Assembly: GCA_037074765.1 (NCBI GenBank)
Contig: JBAMDO010000083.1
Coordinates: forward strand, 124,001 to 188,000
Source: Mansonella perstans
Lineage: Eukaryota; Nematoda; Chromadorea; Rhabditida; Onchocercidae
DNA length: 64,000 nt
Direction: 5' to 3'
Position 1 is the stretch's first letter. Each line of letters opens with the position of its first letter. Under the pieces are notes generated by a model. It had not been told where the DNA came from and searched no databases. It saw nothing but the letters and a program-made list of their open reading frames with translations. The position numbers and the translations under genes are program-made. Below, one piece after another: positions 46,624 through 58,100 of this stretch.

Positions 46624-47902
46624 ATGCGCTCCGTTTGGAATATTGCAATTGCTGTACTCCACCTTTTTGTTACCGTGGAGAGATCTGATGTAAGTTAACA
46701 AATGAATAATCATAAACTATTTAGCTTGCAATTTTTTTGGATCAACAATGGAGCTTTAAATTTTTCTCGTGACTTACTGAAAATTTCAAATCCTAATAAT
46801 TTCGCGTATTTCCTTTTATTTTAAATTACTAACGACAAATTCAGCAGACCCGCTTTGAATCTTTAAAATTATTTCGATAAAAATTTATTCCGATCATTTA
46901 GTCCTGCTTTATTTCACAGGCAACATTGAAAAATCAAACTGCTGAAGGTCACTATTACCCACAACCACCGTATGCATTACCACAATGGCAAGTACCACAA
47001 GGCTGGACACTATCACAAAGCTGGATGCAACCACAGAGTGCAATTTCATCACAAGCATGGGCACCATCACTTGGTGGTATGTCAATGCCAATGCCTGCTT
47101 GGGTATCATCACCGGTGCAGTCAGCTCCACCATCATTTTTGTGGGCTTCATTTGACAACAGTAAGTATAAATTTCTAAGCTTGCTATATTCAAATTAATC
47201 ACGAGTTCAGCTCACTGTTTGTAATTACAATAATGCAAATTGGGAAGTGGTAAAGGCCTTTCCTTTCCAATTATAAAAAAATTTAGGAAATGTTTGTACA
47301 CTGGATGCGACAATATTAGTTGTTTTGGAAAATGATGCACCGACTGCGCCAGCAAACCCAGTTAATAACGCACAACCGCCATCTTCATATTACGGCAGTG
47401 ATTTGTCCTCAAATGCAGTAAGAATGGCATGTTCCAATATTGCGACTACATCCAATCAAGCATGCACAACTTGCTGTAGAATGTCATGCAAACACTACAG
47501 TATAAGCCTGGCAAGTTTTAATGCATTTCTTAATCTTAATGAAGTGACGCATACATATCAAAAATCAAGAAAGCAGATGAGATCGTTGTGAAACTAAATA
47601 ACCGAAAATTCAGGGAGATGTTCACGGATTTCTAATAAATTCGACAAGACTCAATCCTCGTCAATTCCCAGATTTCAACATACCATTATTTCAACGGATA
47701 GTTAGTTTTTCCAATTAATTCAATTAAAAAGGCGCTATAGTCTGGAAATACAGCTGAAACGTTATCTCTGGAAATGTTTTAGAAGCGGGCAGCATCGACA
47801 ATACCGCAGCTACCACCAATTTCCTGTGTGTGCTGCGGACCGCGACGTTTCTTCACAAGCTGGCCTGGTTCAGCAACTAGTCTACCACCACAACAAATGT
47901 GA
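46624..47902 (+). CDS. Small secreted Cys-pattern protein B (paralogue of the gene at 44693)
   Basis: Five exons: 46624-46689, 46920-47160, 47287-47510, 47614-47700 and 47783-47902 (TGA); 245 residues. Exon 1 is a signal peptide (MRSVWNIAIAVLHLFVTVER) ending at a GTAAGT donor. Exon 2 is rich in Pro, Gln, Trp, Ser and Met (WTLSQSWMQPQSAISSQAW). Exon 3 ends with C-SNIATTSNQA-C-TT-CC, then RMSCKHYSISL. Its donor is GCAAGT, so the next intron is GC-AG; with that choice the frame continues as GDVHGFLINSTRLNPRQFPD. The last exon gives IPQLPPISCVCCGPRRFF. Exon order, the junction phases around the core (1,0,0) and Cys spacing match protein A, except that A has one extra 14-residue exon. Secreted; function unknown. 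Confidence 0.82.
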
Positions 47903-48456
47903 TTAAGATCGCTGACTGACTGATTAATGTCCATTATTAAGCAATTATTTAATGCTTTCCTTCATGTATTTAATTTGTAACATTATCCATACCTTGTTCC
48001 TTGCTAAACAAGGACTTAAAACATCATAAACTTCGCTTCTGATTGAAAACACGACACTCATAAAATATGATTAACTTAATCTGAAAAATTCCATAGACTT
48101 CTCAGTCATTTTTGAAACAAAGTTAAATAAGGTTACTACCGACTTTTTCATATGAGTGTAACGCAGCTGTCTCTAATATTTGCGGCGCTGATAAAGAAGT
48201 GTACTTTTTTATAGCCTTTGAAGTTTCTTAGCTCATACTCAATTTATCGCTTTTCTAGAAATTTCCGACAAAATGTTGATAGCATAGCATAAAAACAAAA
48301 TTGGATGGTAAAATTTCTCTGCAAATTGATTTATGCACTTGAAACAGCTGAAATATAAAATTAAGAGAATAGAGGAATAAACTAAAAATTTGTGTGAGGG
48401 ACTATTTTTTACATGTTATTTTATACAGGATACCTCAGTTTGGGATAATAATCAAG
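47903..48456. other. Convergent 3' spacer
   Basis: About 550 bases between the stops of secreted protein B (plus) and the tRNA thiolase (minus). I see nothing else in it. Confidence 0.6.
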
Positions 48457-50859
48457 TCAGTTTTTTGTATCAGCTAGCGTTGTAACAACATACTGTATTT
48501 CACCGCCACCAAGACATTCGTCATCGTTATAAAAAACACAAGTCTGAAATTAACTATTTGCTTAATGACAAAGCAATTCCATAAATTATACTTTTTCCAT
48601 TCCATTACAAAATCAAAAACGATACCTGGCCAGGCGCAGCTGCTCGAATTGGATTATACGGCTTAACATTTAGAAGTCCTTTTTCCAGCCGAGTAGCCTT
48701 ACAAAGAAATGCGGGATGTGTCCTTTGGCAACGAAATCCCATTTTTACAGTGCCTGGAAAAACGAATTTCAGCATACTTATCAAGAGTCAATAAATGAGA
48801 CGCCATGAAAATATGGAAGTAAGAATTGCACCTATATCGCCTAAAGGACATTCAGATATCCAAAGGGGCTCTTCAACAACAAATTCACGAGCAAATAAAG
48901 CTGGATGGTGTGATCCTTGACACTGAAATATTTGAATTTTTCAAAAGCAATTCAATAAAATACCGTTTATAGCAGCTTTTTCTTGACTAGGAACCACCTA
49001 GCTTTTTTTATAATAGAGACTAAAAAGTTCAAAAATAATAAATTCCGTTAATTTGAAAATAAACTTTGATCAAAACTTTCGGCGTATTGGTTAAACTTTT
49101 AATAAACAAAACAACCCCGTCTATATTCTACTCATCGTGTCGTCGGCCTTGTATATTTTTGTTCTCGCGGACCAATAATTGGAAACTACTGGTTTACCTC
49201 ATTGTCATAAAGACACACCGCTAGATAACAACTTTTCGAGTCCTAATCTTGATATATTCTATAATGATGAAATTAGAAAAAAACGAACCACCCAAAGAGT
49301 TTGCGTTTTATCATCAAGAGCAGCAGCAAACAAACCAACAGCACTTTGACAGTGGTCAGGTACCATTGTAATGCGTTTACCAATTGTATAGTGATGTATA
49401 CCTTTGTGTTCAAAAATAACTTTCCCAGTATCGATGTCCTTCACTGGACCAATTACAGGTTCAATATACTGTAGAACCAATATCTTTATTATTGATATAT
49501 GCAGGAACGATATAATCTCTATTTTTTGTCATATTATTTACAAAAAATTTGTCTAAGAGAACTTAGTGAATTTCATCTCTTCCACCTTACCTGATTGATA
49601 AAGGAGTCGAAACGTTTTCTTTTTCCAACGAAACAAAGTCCCATGCTCTAGAAAACTTATTCCAATTACAGAATAGTCATTTCCATTTAATACTGTTAGG
49701 ACAAATCCAATTCTGTACTTTTACTTTGTCGCCTCACAGTAATAATTAAAAAAATAGGAAAAATAAAAGCAAAAGAAAAGTCACCTCCGGCTTTTCGGCA
49801 ATTTCAGTCATCCCCACATCAATCGCAATTTGGCGCACTTGTTGCTTTGTCAACGAACCTACTGGAAACAATGATCGCCTTAACTGCGATTGAGTTAAAG
49901 TTGACAGGAAAAATGTCTGGTCTTTGATAGGATCTACAGCAGCAAGCAACCGAATCACTAAATGATCGCATGGAATAGAATTGCGCAGTAACAAAAAATT
50001 ACGAATATGAAAATTATCTCTACTGAACCAGTGTAAAAAGCCCGGCAATCGCAACTCCAAGTAGTACTGGAAATGAAAGTCATAAACCACTGATTTTATT
50101 TTCAAGAACAATAACTCAATCCACTGCAGTGTTAACTACATCAAAGCATTTACGCATTTATCCACTTACATCCGGTTTCTGAACGTTTCTCCAAAAAATC
50201 TCCAAAACTTGTCCTTGCAAAATGGCCTGTTGCAACAGCATCAGCTTGAAGCTCATTAAATGCATATTTATGAAATCGATCGAATTTTATTTTTTTATTG
50301 CACAGCACATCAGATACGACCGTTCTCCCTTTACGATAATTATCAAGCAAATACCTAAACGAAATAATAGTCTTACGAAAAGCCACTTGAAAAACGAGAA
50401 GCAGGAAGTGGATCTTATTAATTCTACCTTATTCTTGTAGAACTGAGAATACTGTATTACTAATTTCAAACTTACATAAAAATTTCGTTCCAGTACTTAT
50501 CTACAAAATTGGCTACACAAAAAGGTATTTGCAAATGATTGCACACTTTTTCTGCATCTTTTTCGTCCACAGATTGCGGGCAATTTCTTGAATCCTCTTC
50601 AACACGATCCCAATTTACCTTAAATGAATTGCTTAACACTTAAACAGTGCAGTATCTCTCCCTGAAATATGAAACATATTTTATAACCATAGCAGAGATT
50701 CCCTCATATATCCCAAATTCTGATAGCTAATTGTATAAAAACAGACCATACCATATGGACGCCAATTACATCAAATCCACGCTTTTTTAATAAATATGCA
50801 GAAACTGCACTGTCAACACCACCAGAAATTGCACAGACGACTTTTCGGATTTGCTTCAT
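48457..50859 (-). CDS. mttu-1: Mitochondrial tRNA-specific 2-thiouridylase (TRMU/MnmA)
   Basis: Adds sulfur at position 2 of the wobble uridine of mitochondrial tRNAs for Lys, Glu and Gln. Minus-strand exons: 50859-50752, 50618-50476, 50354-50170 (donor uncertain), about 50020-49785, 49647-49591, 49468-49289, 48922-48832, 48753-48626 and 48543-48457 (TGA). The start [20 protein letters not shown] gives the PP-loop SGGVDS almost at once, as in MnmA. The catalytic Cys is in [10 protein letters not shown] and the second Cys in [10 protein letters not shown]. Also seen: [22 protein letters not shown] and the C-terminal DECLGGGEI. The exon 3/4 junction is not fully resolved: the good GTAAGT donor (phase 1) does not match the acceptors available near 50032, and a GTGGAT donor in phase 2 does. 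The usual PNP before DxxCN is replaced by VVS (see findings). Introns argue against a bacterial insertion. Confidence 0.92.
48983..49190 (+). mobile_element. Short dispersed repeat, copy 2 (intronic)
   Basis: Shares TTGACTAGGAACCACCTA and AAAATAATAAATTCCGTTAA with the copy at 28836, in the same order and orientation. It ends CGCGGACCAATAATTGGAAACTACT, whose last bases are roughly the inverse of the start of copy 1 (AGTAGTTCC). This fits short terminal inverted repeats. It lies in an intron of the thiouridylase gene, opposite in sense. Confidence 0.6.
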
Positions 50860-51410
50860 TATTACCAAATTCACCGCTAAACTTTCAGAAACTAGTCTGG
50901 AGAAATTGGAAAACAACGACACAGAACCGAATACACAATAGAATAAAAAAAATGCTACAGAAAAGCTACGGCGCTATGATCGTTTATCATCATTAACCAA
51001 CCGAAGGACAAAACAGAACAGTTTTGATGCACAGAACCTGACACCAGTTTCAAAATAATGACAGATCACTACTGCATAAAAATATGGCAGTAAATGACTG
51101 CAGAGTACCATGAACAATCGTTCCTTTTAATTATGAAGAATAACGAACTATTTTCTTTAACCACCAAGAACAATACTACTTTTCTCACATTTCATCAGCT
51201 TATTCGCAGATATTGTATAACATCTAAAAAAATACAACGTAGCACGGAAGTAAGTGAACCGGTCTCCGATGACTGTATTTTAAAACAAAGAACAAATTTT
51301 ACATGCATTTTTTATTCATAAAAAACGGTTATTCGACAATCAATTGATATTTGGCACACATATTTAATATAAGATACCTATTCATTACTTATACAATACC
51401 TGACTACTAA
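50860..51410. other. 551-bp spacer between two same-strand mitochondrial genes
   Basis: Lies between the NDUFAF4-type stop (51411) and the thiouridylase start (50859). Upstream of that start, minus-strand TTTCTCCAG near 50896 could be a trans-splice acceptor. The spacer is too short for much else. An operon is possible but not shown. Confidence 0.4.
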
Positions 51411-53904
51411 TCATTTCGCTTGCTCCAAAAGTCGTCTTTTTGTATCGTCCTTGACTGCTTCATCCAGCTTTTTATCTTCGTTTGTAAGACCAAGCTATAT
51501 AAATCATACAGAATTTTTTCAATTAAAAAAGAATTTGTAATCACTACCTCCAAAAATAGATACTATTAAATTCGCCAGCAATGAAGTACTTACCTTTTTT
51601 AGTTCTTGTGAGAGTCGCACATCTTCCTTTGCTTTTAATTCCTTCATTTTTTCTAATCTTTCCAACCTTTCTTTTTCATCTTCATTCTATAAAAACGAAC
51701 ATCTCACTAGATCAATTAAAAGAAAATAAATCTCAAAAAAAAAGAAGAAAAAATTTACTTAATCAAAAATGAAATGAACTGACCAACAAGCCCTCTTTCG
51801 AAGGAACACTTAATTCAGCCTCGAGCTGTTCCTCTCGTTTTTTTTTTAAACTTTCAAACGATGGCATTTCCACTTCTCTTGGGAAGCCTAACATTGCATC
51901 GCGAAGTTCATCTATATCTTTCCTTTTTACAATCTAAAAGCAGAAAACTAGAGATAGTGAAAATTTTTACAAGCTACGAAACAAAATTCTTCACCAGACT
52001 GGTTTTGATATCGGAAGATGCAACTTCATTGCAATGACTAATTTTGCAGACATTTCAACTCATAATAGTAATCTTGATATCAAAGTAAAAACTTATTTAC
52101 ACATAATATTTCTTCACTTAACAACTGAAACTATTATGAAAGACTTGATAATTCAATTATTTAAACATGAACTGATCATTACGTCTAACCATAATATGTA
52201 AAAAACCATAATGCAATTTGAAATGGTAAAATTGGAAAAAGTCATACATATTGCTGTTCTTTCCGCTCGAACGGCCTAAAATATTGCCAAATTCTATCAA
52301 CAGCTTCTTTATCAATCCTTTGCATGGCCTATAAATTACATAAATCGGCGAAGAATCAAGTGCTGATCGAATTGAGTATACATGAAATGTATGAAGAGAA
52401 GTAAGACAGTACCGGATGATTTTCCAAACTTTCTAAGACTTGAGGCAGTAAGATATCTCTACGTTCTTCATTTAATTTTAACACAAAATCTTTGTCACAA
52501 CGTGTTCGCAGGATCTGCAAAATGACACATATTAATCTCCGAGGTACAGAAAAATTGCATGTAGGAGCGAATATAAGAGAATAAAATCATCCTGTTAAAT
52601 CTTCACGTATTTAAAGCTAGCTAAATCACCCATAATTTTCATCAAAGCATTAAACATTATACGACCACAACCAAATAAAAGATGCACGACGTTACACATT
52701 CTTGCTACTTTCCATTCCTGCTTTTACCCGTCAAGAAATTCAGTGATGAACTTGCCTCAATAGCTTCGCGAAACATTAATTTTCCTTTTGGTATTTTTTC
52801 TGGTGGAGGCTCATAAAATCCGAATTCCCATATTCGATCATTTCTGTGAACCCATTCTGTATCTTTCGATTGTAATTCTCTACAAGAAATATGAGGTAAG
52901 AAAACGTAAAAGTACAAACGCTTAATCGTTCGTTTAACAATATCTTTGCAGTATTTTTACTAGCGAAAAAACAGTACTTGGTAGGTGTCCAACGATTTCC
53001 TGGTTCGGAAGCAGTTACTGTGATTTTATTCATATTGTTTATTAAAAACTCGTTTCGCTTTTTTATTTCCTATAAAGAAAAGAAATCACTGCATACAGTA
53101 ATATAATGCGAGATAAAATTAAGACTTGCCAAAATTGCTTTTAAATAATTTTTATTGCACAAGCTATGGCAAAAGAGCCATCCTGAAATGATACGGAATT
53201 TTTTTTAAACACCTTGATTTTTAGATAAAATGCTCCAGTTTGTGATACGAGTTTATACCTCCGTAATTTTCTCGTCAGCTTGTACTTTCTCAAAATGCTT
53301 CTGTTCTGTCGGATATCGTGGAGCCCGATGGATAGTCTGTAAAACATTCATTATTTTAAGTCCAATATGCTAAAGCAAATCAAGCCAGATTTCTAATGTT
53401 TCGACTACAGTACTTTCATTCCAAAAAATCTCATTACATTTTTAGTAAGAATTATTCCCGAAATTTTCTCAGTACTGCCATATATAAGGAACTGCCATAG
53501 ACATGAAAAAACATCGCATGACAAATTATATGTCGGGGAATTTAGAATGTAAAAGATCACCACACATAACAAAAAAAGACCACATCAAAAGAACAGGATG
53601 ATGCGTAAACTATTCCTATAAGCAAAATTCAGATATTTTGTACTGAAATAACTGGTGCTTTAAGAATAACTTGAACAATATGACCAACAGGTAATGGAAA
53701 AAATACCCAAACATGATTCAAATCTAAAATGATTTTGAGGTAAATCAACTGGTTTATATTGTACAAAATTAAAATTTAATAATATTAACTCATAAGGAGA
53801 AAACAAGCCTTGTTTTTCTCCATATCTTCAGCATATTTAATTGCTTTTTGTTGATAATTTCGATTTTTTACCGTACGTAAAATTGACTTCCAAATCTTCT
53901 TCAT
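51411..53904 (-). CDS. NDUFAF4-family complex I assembly factor with C-terminal extension
   Basis: Mitochondrial factor for assembling respiratory complex I. Nine minus-strand exons: 53904-53809, 53336-53259, 53069-52978, 52879-52756, 52514-52413, 52328-52248, 51933-51784, 51686-51594 and 51494-51411 (TGA); about 285 residues. Family landmarks in order: a basic N-terminus, HRAPRYPTEQKHFEKV (human APRHP), IPKGKLMFREAIEIL (human IPKGKISIVEAL) and AMQRIDKEAVDRIWQYFRPF (human helical motif ending LLKYFVTFE). After that the protein continues for about 110 residues of Lys/Glu-rich helix (SFESLKKKREEQLEAELSV, RLERLEKMKELKAKEDVRLS), where human NDUFAF4 stops near 175. No N-terminal MG is present, unlike the myristoylated human protein. 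Exon 4 uses a GCAAGT donor. Exon 1 ends at AAG|GCTTGT, also GC but poor, so that boundary is the weakest. Confidence 0.82.
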
Positions 53905-55184
53905 TTCATAAGAAAACACTACCGCATCGCTGAATCGTAGACATGTAACAAAATTCGACTAGTCAGCAATTCAATAGTAAATACTGGTCATATTATAAGA
54001 TACCAGGAATGCCAGCTGCAAAGTTTTGAAATAAGAATTCTGCCAGCAGCAATTTGTCAAGAGCAAAAGCTATACAGTTTTCTGGAACCAATTTACGCGG
54101 AAATGACTATCACCAAAAATAAACAATTCGAAATTTTACGAAAAGCAACATAAATTTCGAGTAACAAGTATTGATACAGTATTGCATCAGCCTTAGGTAA
54201 TGGGTTTCAATTCCATGAAAGGTCGCACATATCAGATATTACAACTAATCATTTTACTTGATAGCTAACTTAGTTCAATTGTAATTGGGGCCGTTTACTC
54301 AATGAAATTTGTCGGGGATTCCATGAAAGAATATGAAATGAAAAAGAAAAGTAGACTGTCATAAAGAGACTTCATATTCATGGATTTCTAACGTGTTTAA
54401 ATTAAAGACTAAGAAAAAAGGATGGAATATAATTGTAAAGAAGTGAAAAATATTGATGAATTTGAGGGATTCAGAATTGCATGAGTTCATAGGAAGTGTT
54501 GAAATAAAAGAGACAAAATATATTGATAAGAAACGGTGATAAATGATAAAATGATGGAGAGTAAAAGCCGCGATAAGCATCGGTGATCAATTAGTTTTAT
54601 TAGTGATAGAAATTATATTCACAAAATTATTCAGGAAAAATTAAAAATTAAACAGACATCAATTTGCATGTGCTGCTTCCATACAGTAGCATGCATTTTT
54701 ATGTGTTTTCTTGAAATTCTACTCCAATTTTTACAAATCATTCTACACTAACAATAAAGCAATCGGAAATTTTCTGCATCAACCGGATTTGAACCCGTGA
54801 TTTCAATTTTCCCATCTGTTCTCTCACATCGACAAAATAGTACATGGAATATAGAGATCTAGAAGAGATGATGGTATGATGGCAAAGGGCGGAGTTTTCG
54901 CTAGCATAGTATCCTATTGATCGCGGCCCATAGCCATCCCTTGGACGGTCCGTGGCCCTATCGCTTGTCTGCATTTTGCACAGAAACAGTTTTCTATTTG
55001 ATTTAGAGTGAATTTGGAGCGTGACACGCGCGTGACGCTCGCGTGAGTTAATTACTTGTCGCATAGATTGTTGTTCAAAAATTTATTTGCTCATTTTTCA
55101 TTGGTATCAGTGAAAATGATTGGATGAAAAGAGTTTTTGAAAATGATTGAATTTACTTGAATGTTATAATAATAGGATAGAATA
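53905..55184. other. Divergent promoter region with CpG-rich palindrome
   Basis: 1.28 kb between two divergent starts. The segment at about 54890-55050 is markedly GC-richer than its surroundings and holds the perfect palindrome CACGCGCGTG (55025-55034), followed by CGCTCGCGTGAG. A T-arm-like stretch at 54786-54800 is not a tRNA gene (see rejected). Confidence 0.5.
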
Positions 55185-58100
55185 ATGCCGGGAGGGAGTA
55201 AAAATTTGCGTCCAACATTACGGCGACGTTCAGCTACCATGACATTGGAGGAGCCATCGGAAGATGTCGACGTGGGAGGTGGAATAGGTGACAGCGGAGT
55301 TCATGAGCTGGTCGATGTTGAAGGTGATGCAGCGCCAAGCTTTTCTCGGGAAATAACACCAACAACGAGTAAAATAAAACTTTGTAAACGGCAAGTTATA
55401 TTTTACTAATTAATTCCATTTATTATATCTGATTTTTCACTGAATTTCAAGTTATTCATTGCGAAAATGTTTGTTAATTTAGAGAGAATGATGAGGATGA
55501 GGATGAAAATCAGCCAGTAATGAAAATTCGTCGTATCACGACCCCAGCATATGCCATTCGACGAATTGATCGGCGTATTTGGCCGACGGAAATAGCCCGA
55601 AAAAATTATAATTATGGGAAGACGACAGCATATAGTGTACGAAAGGAACAAGAGTTGGCACCCAATCCAAATAATCCTCATTTCTGTTTTACTGGTCATC
55701 AGCGTTTATATCCATATCGATTTTATCTGGACCTTATTCGTAAGTTAATTGACTTTTACATTAGTTTCCACTCATACTTTGGTCTTGTGAAGATGAATAG
55801 TATTTGTTTTCATTGTTACATTGTTTTTCTAGATAATCAAGAAATAAAACACTAGTCAGTGGGAAATTGTACCAAGTTTATTTGCAATTGTATAATGTCT
55901 TCAGGAAGAGCGAAAAGAGATCCGTCAATAATCAGTTTGGATATGCCAAAGTTAAGACCTGTGGGAGGAACGATAATTGTCTACGACTGTCATGGGTTAG
56001 GATTTTGCTCCATATTTGAAACTTTACACTTAATTCATGCATTCTTTTGAATTTCTTTCAAAGCAGTACAGGATTACGTTTGATTTTGCTTATCAGAATT
56101 GATCAAAATCGTGCCCTTCACAATGATGGATATCGTTGGGGTCGCTCCAAAGGTGTGAAACTGATTCAGAGTGTTGGCAATAGACTTGTACGCACGTATC
56201 ATTTTTTATATGATCCGAACAATCCAGCTGGAGATCCGAGTTTCAAGTATGCTTATTTATTTATATATTTATTTCTTTATTCATTGTTCATTGTCGTTCT
56301 ATTTATTTGATTTTTTCTTTTTTTTTTTTTTTTTATAAGTTTTTCTATGCACATTTGCTTATTTACTTGCTGATGATTCAAGAATCGTTGGTCATTTTAC
56401 GGAATACCTGCGTATTATGAAGTCTCAGTCTTGAAAAAGTAATATTGACTTTAGGAAGTATCGCTTTTCTTTGAAAGGCGAAAATTATGGCATAATGGTC
56501 ATGCACTATATTGGTGACGAAAAGCATGCAGCGGAAGTTTCAGCCAGAGTAAGGATCATTCTTAAAATTAACAAATAAGCCACAAATAGATTTCCATTAC
56601 TGCTTTATGGTTGTTATTATACGTGCTTCCAAGTGCGCAGCAATAAAGTTGCATTTTTAGAGAAATTTATATTTCACCCAGAACTGATCACACAGAAATT
56701 TGTTGCAGTTTTTCGGAAATATTTGATCTGATCTAAATGGAATTTATTACTGATATTTTGTGTGCACTGTCTGCAAAATATGTATTTGAGTAAGGTTATC
56801 AGTAGTTTTGGTTTTTTTTCTAGTGCATGAGGAATAATGATCCAATGGCTATGTTAGCATACAGTGAAGCACAACAAGGAGTTGAAGATTTACATTCCTT
56901 ACACTTGTTACCATTACCATTGTTGAATGAACACTCATCGGAAGAAGAGCGGAACAAATTTCGTCAAACTTTGTTGTCCAATATTCAGGGCCTTCAACGG
57001 CAGTTACTGGTGCGTGAATTTCTTAATCTTATAATAAAGCGTAAAATGGGATTTTACTTACATGTTTTATTGTTACTATTTTCATGATAGCTCTTTTTTT
57101 TTTCAGTGTATTCAGCATATACACAACATTAATAAAACATTTTATACAACCTTATTGCAGTATGAAAATGAGGAAACCTTTGTGGAAAGAGTTGAGTTCG
57201 ATGACTGCGGTGCGAATGTGGTTTATTTGTTTTGTTATCCGTTGGTAGAACAGCTAATTGCTGTGGCAGGTTATTTACAACAAGGTACACCGTTCCGAAC
57301 TGTTCAGCTTCTCTACCATACCGAACCAGTCAGCGTTGATTATCACCTTTCCACACTTGCGTTCATGCATCCATTTTTTGAAGGTTAGATTTGTGATATA
57401 TTCATCATTACTTATCTTTGTATATATAAATATAAAGTTGAATGAATCATGTTATAGGTGACCAGGTATTACCTATAGCCTTTATGGTCAGCTCAACTGC
57501 ATCACCGGATCGTTGTGATGATCATGACAGCTTTTTGTCTACATTATACGACAGATTTAATGAGCTTCTGAATGGTCGCTTTGTGATTATTACCGGCCAG
57601 AGTCTTTGTTTCACTCCGGATGCCTTTCCGGTTCATCCTTTTTTTTCTCTTTTTTTTTGATTTTAGATAGTTCATTTGCTAAATGTTTGCTGTGTTGTCT
57701 TTGATTTCTCTGTTATTCATTTTTTTAGGCTCGTCGGTACTAGAGAGTTTTGAAAGTTTTGAAGTATGTTTTGTATTTTGTTCGCTGATAAGATTTCAGA
57801 TTGCCGAACATATCCGATGCTGGGATGATTTTAAAAGAGTCAAACTAAGTTATATTGAAACTCTTTTTGGTGGAGCTAATTTGAATGAATATGCCAGTGA
57901 TATGAATATTTTGATGAGCTGTACCTATGAGAAACTTTTTGATGAGGTAAACTTGCAAACAAAGTTAATTTTATTTCACTTCATCGGTAAAGCGCATTAA
58001 ATAGTTTCTTGGTTATACTAAAATATGGGATGAACCTTAATTTGATTTGAGAATATGTGTTTCGTATATTGCAGATGTGGGGAAAAATAAGTGCGTGTAA

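Noticed and set aside
48457..50859. Wolbachia-derived origin of the MnmA gene
   Set aside because: The gene has eight introns and reads as the mitochondrial TRMU type; nothing bacterial flanks it.
54776..54803. tRNA-like T-arm (GGTTCAAATCC on the minus strand)
   Set aside because: The T-stem has a mismatch and no matching acceptor stem, D-arm or anticodon arm could be found upstream. A tRNA gene is not supported.
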